From NCBI RefSeq assembly GCF_007874125.1, contig NZ_CP040128.1:3224001-3288000 (forward strand): a stretch of 64,000 nucleotides of DNA. Reading direction: 5' to 3'. The notes under the pieces were generated by a model, which was given only the letters and a program-made list of their open reading frames with translations, had not been told where the DNA came from and made no database searches. Below, piece after piece: positions 1 through 8,271 of this stretch. The DNA comes from Noviherbaspirillum sp. UKPF54. GTDB taxonomy: Bacteria > Pseudomonadota > Gammaproteobacteria > Burkholderiales > Burkholderiaceae_D. The stretch's first letter is position 1; each line of letters starts with the position of its first letter. A program made the translations under genes and the position numbers.

Positions 1-684
1 CCCGATCGGCAAGACCATATCGCGGTAGTTTTCCCACAGCGGGTCATGCGCGATATCGGACACTTCCACCGGCTGGTTGAAGTACAGCGCGGTACCGCAG
101 GAGCCGGCCTTAGGCCCGATCGGCTGGCCGTCGATCGCCTCGGAATAACTTTTCGGAATGCTCGGCGCCGCGACTACGTGCACCCTGTCCTGCCCGTCCA
201 CCAGGATGACAGAGCACAGGAGTTCGGGCGCCATGCGCTCCACCTCGATACAGAGTTGATCGAGCAGCCGCTCGATCGGCTCGCCGCGGGACAGCGATTC
301 CAGCAGATTGTGCTGCAGCCGGAACAGGTCTTCGGTCCGCACCTGCGTCGTCACGCCCTGCAGGAAGAGCGCGAAGGCATGCGTACTGTCGCCGGCCAGG
401 CACTGGATATGGGCTTCTGCCGCAGCGCTGCCCTCGTTGGCCATGCGGATCGTCGCATTCAAGTGCGCCGTTTTTCCGTTGACAAGGGAAGCGGCCAGCG
501 CGCTCCATGCCCGCGGCTGCAATTCCACAATATAGTCGCCGACGGCCTTTCCCATTATCTGGCGCATCGGCGCGCCCAGCAGGCAGCCTGCCGCCTCATT
601 GACATGCGTAATGACGCCGTGCACATCGACCCAAAGAATGGCAAGCGCATACTGCTGCGCCATCAACCAAAAGGGATCCTGCAT
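1..684 (-). CDS. PAS-GAF sensory protein, C-terminal part outside the window
   Basis: An open frame runs left from the ATG at 684 to the window edge without a stop (228 codons visible), so the output domain is unknown. Residues 1-115 look like a PAS sensor: a short helical start (MQDPFWLMAQQYA), then hydrophobic strands (ILWVDVHGVITHVNEAA). From about residue 120 a GAF-type domain follows, with the pattern KAGSCGTALYFNQPVEVSDI typical of that fold. No membrane segment or signal peptide is visible, so a cytoplasmic sensor is likely. Such proteins usually end in a GGDEF/EAL, kinase or HTH output, but that cannot be seen here. The start is the first ATG; only a weak GGTGA ribosome site precedes it, and it lies inside an inverted repeat. 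Confidence 0.85.
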   Translation of the reverse strand, partial: MQDPFWLMAQQYALAILWVDVHGVITHVNEAAGCLLGAPMRQIMGKAVGDYIVELQPRAWSALAASLVNGKTAHLNATIRMANEGSAAAEAHIQCLAGDSTHAFALFLQGVTTQVRTEDLFRLQHNLLESLSRGEPIERLLDQLCIEVERMAPELLCSVILVDGQDRVHVVAAPSIPKSYSEAIDGQPIGPKAGSCGTALYFNQPVEVSDIAHDPLWENYRDMVLPIG

Positions 685-685
685 T

Positions 686-740
686 GCTGTCACCGTTTGC
701 GGATAACGAGAATGGCAGTTGCGGCTGCAACAGTGACAGC
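686..740 (-). promoter_or_regulatory. Inverted repeat over the ribosome site of the PAS-GAF gene
   Basis: GCTGTCAC (686-693) and GTGACAGC (733-740) are perfect 8-bp complements. In the leftward transcript the 3' arm ends two bases before the ATG and contains the GGTGA that would be the ribosome site. The loop holds a second hairpin, GTTGC/GCAAC (718-731). This could restrain translation. That is inference from complementarity only. Confidence 0.4.
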
Positions 741-848
741 CGCGGCCAGCTTGACCGCCCTTCTTCATATTACGCCGGATGGAACATGGGGCGTGTGCGT
801 TTTTCGCCTCATTGCGGGCGGAAACAAAAGGAGGGGAAGAAGGAAGAT

Positions 849-864
849 GGCCCGGAATCGGGCC
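849..864 (-). terminator. Possible terminator after the GNAT gene
   Basis: GGCCCG-GAAT-CGGGCC is a 6-bp perfect hairpin 70 bases beyond the GNAT stop codon. Read leftwards it is followed by a pyrimidine-rich tract (ATCTTCCTTCTTCC), not a clean T run. A second hairpin without a tail lies at 894-911 (GGCAGG/CCTGCC). Either could end the leftward transcript. The rest of 685-935 holds nothing I recognise. Confidence 0.4.
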
Positions 865-935
865 GGATGCGTTAGATAGCTGCGCCGGCGAGGGGCAGGA
901 AATGCCCTGCCACCAGCCGGTTCGCCGGGATTGAT

Positions 936-1631
936 TTACTTGCCCTTGATTCCAGGCAGCTTGCGCAACAACTTTACCGCCGCCTTGGTGTTGGCCTTGA
1001 AGGTGTAATCGAACGTGGCGAATTGCTCCTCCACCGCTTCCTGCAAGATACTGCCGGGATTGGCCGGTGTCAGTTTCAGATAAGCGTCGGCTTCGCCATA
1101 GCCGCGCTGGATTTCCATGCCCGCCTTTTTCGCGATATGGATCATGGTCTGGTTGGACGACAGGCAATGCATGTACAGGATATCGACATCTTCATTGCGG
1201 CAATGGATTGCCGCGCGCTCGAACAGCTTGGTGCCGATCCCCAAGCCGCGCGCAGTCGCCGCCACCGATACGCCGAATTCGGCAATGCGCGCCTTCAGGG
1301 TCGCATCGCTTAACGATGGCATCGCTTCTTTTGCCGCAAACGCCAGGTGGCCGACACCCAGCAAGTCGAGGTTGCTATCATACACGCCGAATACCTTGTC
1401 GCGCGCGAAATCCAGCTTTTGCACGTAGCGCGTCACCAGTTCGTCCGGCAAAACAGTGCCAAAGCGCAACAACCGGTCGCTATCGTCGAGCGCGAGAAAA
1501 TGCATCAGCAGGCGGCGCCGGTCGCGTTCCGACAATTCCTTGACGCGGATAATGGGTTTTTCAGAAGGTTGATCGAGGCTCATTGCTACCAAAGGAGGGA
1601 AATCTGCATTCGGGGAATAGGTCGATCTCAT
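936..1631 (-). CDS. GNAT-family N-acetyltransferase
   Basis: The protein has 231 residues. The C-terminal two thirds carry a GNAT fold with the acetyl-CoA loop RGLGIG at residues 128-133 (R/QxxGxG/A motif), preceded by the strand EFGVSVAATA. The N-terminal 30 residues are poorly conserved in character. An alternative ATG at residue 17 (MSLDQPSEK) lacks a ribosome site, whereas the chosen ATG has AGGA 10 bases upstream. The substrate cannot be read from sequence; it could be a protein, amino acid or small amine. The gene is divergent from the periplasmic binding protein, and the shared region holds a palindrome. Confidence 0.85.
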   Translation of the reverse strand: MRSTYSPNADFPPLVAMSLDQPSEKPIIRVKELSERDRRRLLMHFLALDDSDRLLRFGTVLPDELVTRYVQKLDFARDKVFGVYDSNLDLLGVGHLAFAAKEAMPSLSDATLKARIAEFGVSVAATARGLGIGTKLFERAAIHCRNEDVDILYMHCLSSNQTMIHIAKKAGMEIQRGYGEADAYLKLTPANPGSILQEAVEEQFATFDYTFKANTKAAVKLLRKLPGIKGK

Positions 1632-1660
1632 GATGATGAAGTCCTATAAAACCGCGCATG

Positions 1661-1677
1661 ATTGTGCAGCGCACAAT
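1661..1677. promoter_or_regulatory. Palindromic candidate operator in the GNAT/binding-protein divergent region
   Basis: ATTGTGC-AGC-GCACAAT is a perfect 7-bp dyad with a 3-base centre, 30 bases upstream of the GNAT start codon, where the -35 region of its promoter should lie. The symmetry suits a dimeric repressor such as a TetR, GntR or MarR protein. No regulator gene is adjacent. The assignment rests on symmetry and position only. Confidence 0.4.
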
Positions 1678-1735
1678 GACATTCTAAGCGATAAGCCGAA
1701 ATGGTTACAGCACCTACATCTTAAATATCGCCTAT

Positions 1736-1766
1736 TTGACTGAAATCAAGTTTAAGCACTTATTTT
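1736..1766 (+). promoter_or_regulatory. Candidate sigma-70 promoter of the ABC binding-protein gene
   Basis: TTGACT (1736-1741) is followed after 18-19 bases by the AT-rich hexamer TTATTT/TATTTT (1760-1766). The start codon lies about 90 bases downstream. The -35 match is good and the -10 is poor. Confidence 0.4.
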
Positions 1767-1857
1767 TCTAACAACCCTGTTACGTAAAACCCACAGTTGC
1801 GCAGTGTTTGCCTCCGCTCAACAATCCGGTCGGCTAATATATTTCCAGGAGGAAAAT

Positions 1858-2988
1858 ATGAAGAAACACTGGCGCGCCGCGATGTCGGCATTGCTGGCAG
1901 CGACGAGCTTGACGGCGGCAGCCGAAGAAGGCGTTACCGACAACAGCATTATTCTGGGAGAAACGATCGGCGTCACCGGCATCATTGCCGGCCCCGTGAA
2001 AGAAATGATCGAAGGCGCGCAGGCGTATTTTGCCTCGGTCAACAAGCAGGGCGGCGTGCATGGACGCAAGATCGAAGTGCGGGTAATGGACGACAAGTTC
2101 GACCCGGCCACCGCCGCCGCCAACGCGGAAACCCTGATCAAGAAGGAACACGTGTTTGCGCTGTTCCAGAACCGCGGCACGCCGCATACCGAAGCGATCC
2201 TGCCGATCCTGGCCGCCAGCCGGGTGCCGCTGATCGCGCCCAGCACCGGCGCGGCGATCTTCCATACGCCGGTGAATCACTGGGTGTTCCACATCCGCGC
2301 CAAATACCAGGACGAAGTCGCCAAGGGCGTCGAGCACTTCGCCACCGTCGGCCTGTCGGCCATCGGCTTGCTGCACGTGGACGATTCATTCGGCCGCGAC
2401 GGCCTGGAAGGTTTCAACAAGGCGATGGCCGCGCGCCAGCTGACGCCGGTGATCACTACCAAATTCGACCGGGTCAAGCCGGACTACGAAGCGACCGCCG
2501 TGCAAGTCATCAAGGCCAACCCGAGCGCCTTGATCATCGTCAGCTCGGCCAAGAACACCATCGAAGTGATCAAGGCGATTCGCAGGCAAGGCGGGAAAAT
2601 GCAGATCATGACGCTGTCGAACAACTCCTCGCAGGCCTTCGTCAAGGAGCTGGGCGCGGCCGGCGTCGGCGTCGTCGTGTCGCAAATCACGCCGGCGCCC
2701 GACCTGTTGTCGACGATGCTGGGACAGGAGTTCAAGGCTGCGGCGAAAGCGAACAACGCCACGGTGTCCTATGCCGCGATGGAAGGCTTCGTCAATGCCA
2801 AGGTGTTGGTCGAAGGCTTGCGCCGCGCCGGCCGCAATCTCACGCGCGAGAGCTTCATCCATGCGATGGAATCGATGCAGCGCACCGACTTCGGTGGCCT
2901 GATGGTGACTTACGGGCCGGAAGATCACAGCGGCAGCGAGTTCGTGGAACTCACCATGATCGGCCGCGACGGACGCTTCGTGCGCTAA
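1858..2988 (+). CDS. Periplasmic substrate-binding protein of a LivK-type ABC transporter
   Basis: The 376-residue protein has a signal peptide (MKKHWRAAMSALLAATSLTAAA, cleavage near residue 22). A type I periplasmic-binding fold of the Leu/Ile/Val-receptor family follows, opening with DNSIILGETIGVTG and containing a central LIAPSTGAA segment. The ATG is preceded by AGGAGG at ideal spacing, so an upstream in-frame start at 1804 is not used. No permease or ATPase gene is nearby, so it is an orphan receptor. The ligand could be an amino acid, urea, amide or aromatic acid. Its last four bases overlap the convergent cca gene. Confidence 0.9.
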   Translation: MKKHWRAAMSALLAATSLTAAAEEGVTDNSIILGETIGVTGIIAGPVKEMIEGAQAYFASVNKQGGVHGRKIEVRVMDDKFDPATAAANAETLIKKEHVFALFQNRGTPHTEAILPILAASRVPLIAPSTGAAIFHTPVNHWVFHIRAKYQDEVAKGVEHFATVGLSAIGLLHVDDSFGRDGLEGFNKAMAARQLTPVITTKFDRVKPDYEATAVQVIKANPSALIIVSSAKNTIEVIKAIRRQGGKMQIMTLSNNSSQAFVKELGAAGVGVVVSQITPAPDLLSTMLGQEFKAAAKANNATVSYAAMEGFVNAKVLVEGLRRAGRNLTRESFIHAMESMQRTDFGGLMVTYGPEDHSGSEFVELTMIGRDGRFVR

Positions 2989-4232
2989 TCCATGCCGGAG
3001 GCGGCTCCTCCGGCTGTTCCCCGTTTTACGTTACGCACTGCATCCACGCGCGCGGCATGCACCGCTTCCGGGATGCGCTGCGGCTGGTCGACATGGCGTC
3101 GCGCCACATCGCCGGCGTTCACGGCCTGCGCCGCGCGCAGGGCGTCGCGCAGGCAATCCTCCTGCGGAAAAGGCTGATCTTCGAAGCCGGTGCGCCCGCG
3201 CTGGTCGCATTCGCAGGCATGCAGCAGGTCGATGAAGCGCTGCGGCTTGCGGAAGGCGTCGCAGCGCTCGAGCAGGGTCACGATGGTATTCGGCCGCAGC
3301 TCCAGCGCGCGCGCCACGTTGCCGTGCTCTCGCGCCGTCATCACGGCCAGGTCGCGGCACTCGTTCGGAATCTTCAGACGGCGACAGACCTGCTCCACCA
3401 GCTTGACGCTCAGCGCCTCGTGGCCGAGGTGTTTCGGCCAATGCTGCGGGTCGGTTGCGCCCTTGCCCAGGTCGTGCAGCAATGCAGCGCAGCGGATCGG
3501 CAAGCCGTAGCCGCGCCGCGCCGCATAATCAACCACCATCATCACATGTGCACCGGTATCGATTTCAGGATGGTGCGGCGCCGGCTGCGGCACGCCCCAC
3601 AGGACATTCAGCTCGGGCAGGATGCGTTCCAGCGCGCCGCAGTCGCGCAGCACCTGGAACATGCGCGACGGCTGCCTTTCCATCAGGCCGCGCGCCAGTT
3701 CCTGCCACACCCGCTCCGGCACCAGCGCATCGACTTCCCCGGCGTCCACCATGCGGCGCATGAGCGCATTGGTTTCAGGCGCCACGGTAAATTGCGTGAA
3801 GCGCGCGGCAAAACGCGCCACGCGCAGGATGCGCACCGGATCTTCGGCGAACGCTTCCGATACATGGCGGAACACCTGTGCCTGCAGGTCGCGCTGCCCG
3901 CCGAACGGGTCGACGATGGCGCCGTCCTCGCCCCGCGCCATCGCATTGATGGTCAGGTCGCGCCGCACCAGGTCCTGCTCGAGGGTGATGTCGGGCTCCG
4001 CATGAAACACGAATCCCTTGTAGCCGGGCGCGGTCTTGCGCTCGGTGCGCGCCAGCGCGTATTCCTCGTGCGTGACCGGATGCAGGAACACCGGGAAGTC
4101 CTTGCCGACCGGCGTGAAGCCCCGCGCGATCATGTCGTCGGGCGTGGCGCCGACGACCACGTGGTCGTGATCCTGGACCGGCAGGCCGAGCAGTTCATCG
4201 CGCACCGCGCCGCCGACGATGTAGGTTTTCAT
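2985..4232 (-). CDS. cca: Multifunctional CCA tRNA nucleotidyltransferase
   Basis: The 415-residue protein matches the length and layout of the bacterial class II bifunctional enzyme. The N-terminal nucleotidyltransferase has GGAVRD at 7-12 and the catalytic pair D21/D23, then the RRDLTINAMA motif. The C-terminal HD phosphohydrolase part carries HHPEIDTGAH and ALLHDLGKG. It adds or repairs the 3'-CCA end of tRNAs; the HD domain gives phosphatase and phosphodiesterase activity in this subfamily. The ATG has GGAG six bases upstream. It is the last gene of a leftward group with the GST and epimerase genes, 31 bases after the GST stop. Confidence 0.95.
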   Translation of the reverse strand: MKTYIVGGAVRDELLGLPVQDHDHVVVGATPDDMIARGFTPVGKDFPVFLHPVTHEEYALARTERKTAPGYKGFVFHAEPDITLEQDLVRRDLTINAMARGEDGAIVDPFGGQRDLQAQVFRHVSEAFAEDPVRILRVARFAARFTQFTVAPETNALMRRMVDAGEVDALVPERVWQELARGLMERQPSRMFQVLRDCGALERILPELNVLWGVPQPAPHHPEIDTGAHVMMVVDYAARRGYGLPIRCAALLHDLGKGATDPQHWPKHLGHEALSVKLVEQVCRRLKIPNECRDLAVMTAREHGNVARALELRPNTIVTLLERCDAFRKPQRFIDLLHACECDQRGRTGFEDQPFPQEDCLRDALRAAQAVNAGDVARRHVDQPQRIPEAVHAARVDAVRNVKRGTAGGAASGMD

Positions 4233-4263
4233 GTCCGCTCCGGCAGGCGTTCAGAAGTCGCCA

Positions 4264-4977
4264 TCAATCCGGATAGACGTCGTATTTTTCCAGGCGTTCC
4301 TGCTCCGCGAGCGCTTCCCGCATCCACCGCGCCACCGCCGGGTGCGCAACCACGCGGTCCATGTAGGCTTGCAGCGCGGGCGCCATCCAGACGCCATAGG
4401 TGCGGAAGCGCATGACGACCGGCGAGAAAAAGGCATCGGCGATCGAGAAGTCGCCGAACAGGAACTGGTGCGGCCCGGAACGCGCCAGGCAGTCTTCCCA
4501 GATTTCGCAGATGCGGCTGATATCGTTCTGGGCCGCCGGCGTGCGTCCCTTGCCGGGAAAGCTGGCGCGGATATTCATCCACATCGCGCTGCGCAGGCCG
4601 GTAAAGCCGGAATGCATTTCCGCGCAAATCGAGCGCGCCATCGCGCGCGCCTCGACATCCTGTGGCCACATGCCCTTGTCGGGAAACTGCTCGGCCAGAT
4701 ATTCGCAGATCGCCAGCGAATCCCACACCGTCGTGGTGCCGGACACCAGCACCGGCACCCGTCCGGCGGAGGAGTACTGTCCGATGCGCGCCGACGTGTC
4801 GGGCCGGTCGAGCCCGATGCGCACTTCCTCGAACGGAATGCCGAAGGCGGTCATCGCCACCCACGGACGCATCGACCACGACGAATAATTCTTGTTGCCG
4901 ATGACGAGCTTCAGGCCCGCCTTTTCAGCGGCGGAAAGGGTTTGGGAGAGCGTCGGGTCGAGTTCGGTCGTTTGCAT
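4264..4977 (-). CDS. Glutathione S-transferase family protein
   Basis: The protein has 237 residues. A thioredoxin-like N-terminal domain (about 20-105) contains NYSSWSMRPW, where the SSWS serine is the probable glutathione-activating residue, and GRVPVLVSG, with the cis-proline that binds the glutathione backbone. An all-helical C-terminal domain includes FGDFSIADAFFSPV. It probably conjugates or reduces unknown electrophiles in the cytoplasm. AGGA precedes the ATG. It sits between the epimerase gene, 125 bases upstream, and cca, and is probably co-transcribed with cca. Confidence 0.9.
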   Translation of the reverse strand: MQTTELDPTLSQTLSAAEKAGLKLVIGNKNYSSWSMRPWVAMTAFGIPFEEVRIGLDRPDTSARIGQYSSAGRVPVLVSGTTTVWDSLAICEYLAEQFPDKGMWPQDVEARAMARSICAEMHSGFTGLRSAMWMNIRASFPGKGRTPAAQNDISRICEIWEDCLARSGPHQFLFGDFSIADAFFSPVVMRFRTYGVWMAPALQAYMDRVVAHPAVARWMREALAEQERLEKYDVYPD

Positions 4978-5102
4978 AAATCCTGTCCAGTGATCTGTTT
5001 TTCACGTGCAATTTTCGCACGCCGCCGCGCGGCGGACGCGGCGCCTGGTGAGAATAATGCGTTTTGCTTATTTTTGCCAAACGCGCGGCGACGGCGTCTC
5101 CG

Positions 5103-6074
5103 CTAACGAGGTGCCTCGACGTGCACCGCATCGACATGCGTGTGCGGACGGTCGCCGCGCAGATAAGAAGGCGCGACTTCTTCCAGCGCGGTCGGCTCGA
5201 TGCCGAGCGTGTCCCGCATCGAGGTCGCGGCCACGTTATCGACCTTCATGGAATCGAGATTGTCGCGGCCCATCAGGGGCTGGGCCGACGCATGTTCGAG
5301 CAGCGTCGCTTCCAGGCGCGCCAGTGAATCGGGCAGCGCGACCACCGGGCGAGGATGGCCGGAGAATTCGCCGGCAAGCCGGACCAGTTCACGCAGCGTA
5401 TACACTTTCGGCCCCGCCAGCTCGAACACCCGGCCGGCGGTGGTCTTGTCGTTGAGCGCGTGGACGAATGCCTGCGCCACATCCTCGACGAACACCGGCT
5501 GGAACCTGGCGTCGGCCGCCGCCACCGGCAGCACGGGGAAGCGCTTCGCCAGCGAGGCGAACAGATTGAGGAAATGATCGCGTTCGCCGAACACCACCGA
5601 GGGGCGGAATATCGTGACGCCGACCGCCGGATTGGACAATGCCGCCTCCTCGCCGTCCGCCTTGGAGCGCAGGTACATCGAGGGCGCGTTCCGGTCCGCA
5701 CCCAGCGCGCTCATGTGCAGATAGCGCGGCACGCCGTGGCGCGCACATGCCGCCACGATCTTGCGCGGCAGGTCCACGTGCGCCCTGGCGAATTCCGGGC
5801 CGTAGCGCTCGCCGGACTGGGCCCGCGAGTCGTGCAGGATGCCCACCAGGTTAATCACGGCATCGTTGCCCGGGATCAGTCGGTCGAGCGCCGCCTCGTC
5901 ATGCACGTCGGCCTCGACCACATCGTCCATCGACGGCACCAGCAGCAGATCCTTGGCGCGGTCGTAATGGCGCGTCGGAACGATCGCGCGCCAGTCGGTC
6001 AGCGCGAGCTTGGCGATGATATGGCTGCCGATGAAACCGGAACCGCCGACGACCAGAACGGAATGGAATGCCAT
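5103..6074 (-). CDS. NAD(P)-dependent epimerase of the NDUFA9-like family
   Basis: The 323-residue protein is a Rossmann-fold short-chain dehydrogenase relative with the dinucleotide motif GGSGFIGSH at 10-18. The substrate half has ALGADRNAPSMYLRSKADGE, where the usual YxxxK is present as YLRSK. This composition matches the complex I NDUFA9-like subfamily of bacteria, whose substrate is not established. GAGGAGCG precedes the ATG at good spacing. It is probably the first gene of the leftward epimerase-GST-cca group. Confidence 0.85.
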   Translation of the reverse strand: MAFHSVLVVGGSGFIGSHIIAKLALTDWRAIVPTRHYDRAKDLLLVPSMDDVVEADVHDEAALDRLIPGNDAVINLVGILHDSRAQSGERYGPEFARAHVDLPRKIVAACARHGVPRYLHMSALGADRNAPSMYLRSKADGEEAALSNPAVGVTIFRPSVVFGERDHFLNLFASLAKRFPVLPVAAADARFQPVFVEDVAQAFVHALNDKTTAGRVFELAGPKVYTLRELVRLAGEFSGHPRPVVALPDSLARLEATLLEHASAQPLMGRDNLDSMKVDNVAATSMRDTLGIEPTALEEVAPSYLRGDRPHTHVDAVHVEAPR

Positions 6075-6149
6075 GATTACGCTCCTCGTGAATGCCTTGC
6101 ATTCATCATAGGATCAATTGATGCGGGATGCGAGGGCGAAACGGGAATG

Positions 6150-6187
6150 GCTGACCGTTACAGTAGGGAATTCCCGTAATGGTCAGC
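6150..6187. repeat. 38-base imperfect hairpin between slt and the epimerase gene
   Basis: GCTGACC (6150-6156) pairs with GGTCAGC (6181-6187). The stem continues with GTTAC against GTAAT (one G-U pair) around an inner GGGAATTCCC palindrome. It lies between the end of the lytic transglycosylase gene and the start of the epimerase gene, both read leftwards. No T run follows on either strand, so it is not a standard terminator. It may be a processing site, operator or Rho-dependent end. Confidence 0.5.
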
Positions 6188-6250
6188 ATGGCTGGACGTA
6201 GTGGAAGAGCAGCCGCCCGGCGGCGGCATGCAAGGTGTGACGCGCGCCGC

Positions 6251-8194
6251 TTATGGCAGGTCGCTGGCGACGAATCCCTTGGGCGCGACGGTGCCCAGGC
6301 GCGCCTTGAGCGATTGCGGCTTGCTCTCGAACAGCGCCGCGTAGTAGGTCGCGTTCGACAGCACCTTCTTCACGTAGTCGCGCGTTTCATTGAACGGAAT
6401 CGATTCCGCGAAGATCGCGCCTTCCACGGCGCGGGTAAGCGTCGAGCGCCAGGCGCGCGGACGTCCCGGCCCGGCGTTGTAGGCGGCGGTTGCCATTGCC
6501 TGTGAGCCATCCAGATCGCTGAGCACCATGTTCAGGTAATTCGTGCCGAGCAGGATATTAGTATTGATGTCATTCATTTGCGAATTCGCGAAACCGGCCA
6601 GCCCGATCTTGCGCGCCACGAATTGCGCGGTGGCCGGCATCACCTGCATCAAGCCGGAAGCGCCGACGTGCGAGCGCGCATGCTGGACGAAACGCGACTC
6701 CTGCCGGATCAGCCCGTACACCCAGGCCATGTCGAGGCCGAGCTTTTGCGTGGTCGCCAGCATCACGTCCTGGAACGGCGACGGGAAACGCTGGGTGAAA
6801 TCGACTTCCGACTTGGTGCGGTCCGAGGTATTGACCATCCGGTCGAGCACATTCTTCTGGCGCGCGAATTCGGCTGCGGCAAGGTGTTGCCGCTCATTCA
6901 TCTTGCGCAGCTCCCAGTTCCACTCGCGGTAGCCTTCGAAGCGCATCTCCAGCTCGAAGAATTTCAGCGCGCGGCGAAAGCCCTGGTTCTCGGCCATCGG
7001 CGCCAGTTCTTCCGCCGTCACTGGTTGCGCGCGCGGCGGAATCGTGACCTTCTGGTCCAGTTCCTCCAGCGCGAGCTGGCCGTAGAAGTTGGTCTGATCG
7101 GCAATCGAGCGGAACAGTTTTTGCGCCTCGTCCTTCTTGCCTTCCGCCACATAGGCGCGCCCCAGCCAGTAAATCCAGGTCGAGTCCTTGGCGAGGGAGC
7201 GCGGCATTGCCTCGATCGTCGTGCGCACCAGTTTCCAGTCGCCGGCGCGCAGCGCCGCGCGCACCTTCCACTGATAGCCTTCGTTCGACAGCGGCGCTTC
7301 GCCGGTGCGGCGCCAGTAGACTGTTGCATCGGGAGCCAGCTTGACGGACGACTGCAAGGCGATCTGCGCCCAGGCGAGCTCAGCCTCTTCCGGCTTGAGC
7401 CGGTCCGCGGCCGACACCAGCGCGTCGACGGCGCGGTCCGGATTGGCCTTGGCGGCGCGACCGAGCGCGACGATGAAGACTTCATGCGCGGCGCGGTTGC
7501 CCCCGGGGCCGCGCGCAACCACCTTTTCCGGCTTGTCGAGCGCCTGCAGCAATGCGCTTTCGCCGGCGTCGGTCAGGGGCGCAAGCCGCCTGATCGTCCC
7601 GGCATAGCCCGATTCGGCCACCAGCCGGATCTGCGCCCAGACATCGTCGGCGGAGAATTGATTGGACTGCGCCAGCGTCGCAATCAGCGCCGGACAGGCC
7701 TCGCCGTAGTTTTGCGGCGCCACCAGCACCGAGCGGGCGTCGTCCGCCACGTTCTGCCCCTTGAGGGCCTTCGACATCAGCGCATAGCACTTGACCTGCG
7801 TGTCGTCGTTGAGCACGAATTGCGGATACTGCTCGTCGAACAGCGCCCAGTTGCGCGCGCGCCCCAGTTCGAGCAGCCAGTCGTTGCGCAGGCGGTCGGC
7901 GATGGCCTGGCCGTCGTAGCGCGCCAGGAAGTCGCGGATTTCCTGTTCCGGCGCGCTGTTGATGCGCGGCTTGAGCCGGAAATAATCGACATAGGACGGA
8001 ATGGCGTAATTGCCCAGACGGGCCGCATAATCGGCGGTGCGTGCCGCATCGTTATTGCGCGCCGCTTCGCGCAGCGCGAGAAATACGTCATCGTCGCTGA
8101 CAAAACTGGCAAGACGCGCATGCGCCGTCGGCACCAGCAGAACCGCCGACGCGGTCGCAAGCGCGACACCGCCAATCCATCTCATCGGGAACAT
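6251..8194 (-). CDS. slt: Soluble lytic murein transglycosylase (Slt70-like)
   Basis: The 647-residue periplasmic protein has a signal peptide ending near THA (residues 1-25). A long alpha-superhelical region follows, and a C-terminal SLT domain starts around residue 490. The catalytic glutamate is E499 in LIRQESRF, followed by GASGLMQVMPATA and the AYNAGPGR motif. It cleaves peptidoglycan to 1,6-anhydro-muropeptides during wall turnover. I chose the ATG at 8194 (AAGGCGG eight bases upstream) over the TTG codon just before it. It is divergent from the 5-formyl-THF cyclo-ligase gene. Confidence 0.93.
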   Translation of the reverse strand: MFPMRWIGGVALATASAVLLVPTAHARLASFVSDDDVFLALREAARNNDAARTADYAARLGNYAIPSYVDYFRLKPRINSAPEQEIRDFLARYDGQAIADRLRNDWLLELGRARNWALFDEQYPQFVLNDDTQVKCYALMSKALKGQNVADDARSVLVAPQNYGEACPALIATLAQSNQFSADDVWAQIRLVAESGYAGTIRRLAPLTDAGESALLQALDKPEKVVARGPGGNRAAHEVFIVALGRAAKANPDRAVDALVSAADRLKPEEAELAWAQIALQSSVKLAPDATVYWRRTGEAPLSNEGYQWKVRAALRAGDWKLVRTTIEAMPRSLAKDSTWIYWLGRAYVAEGKKDEAQKLFRSIADQTNFYGQLALEELDQKVTIPPRAQPVTAEELAPMAENQGFRRALKFFELEMRFEGYREWNWELRKMNERQHLAAAEFARQKNVLDRMVNTSDRTKSEVDFTQRFPSPFQDVMLATTQKLGLDMAWVYGLIRQESRFVQHARSHVGASGLMQVMPATAQFVARKIGLAGFANSQMNDINTNILLGTNYLNMVLSDLDGSQAMATAAYNAGPGRPRAWRSTLTRAVEGAIFAESIPFNETRDYVKKVLSNATYYAALFESKPQSLKARLGTVAPKGFVASDLP

Positions 8195-8271
8195 CAAATT
8201 ACCGCCTTCTCGAACACTGAAACCATATTTTGTAGGATAGCATGTGATGCCACGAAATTTGCGCCGACCTC

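Noticed and set aside
46..879. A 277-codon rightward frame at the window start
   Set aside because: The minus strand carries an uninterrupted PAS-GAF protein to the edge; the rightward frame is its shadow.
1797..4415. An 872-codon rightward frame across the binding-protein gene and cca
   Set aside because: It reads out of frame through a binding-protein gene with signal peptide and Shine-Dalgarno and antisense through cca. It is Arg/Gly-rich without any family motif.
8198..8271. 6S RNA upstream of the 5-formyl-THF cyclo-ligase gene
   Set aside because: The gap is only 74 bases and shows no long bulged hairpin.
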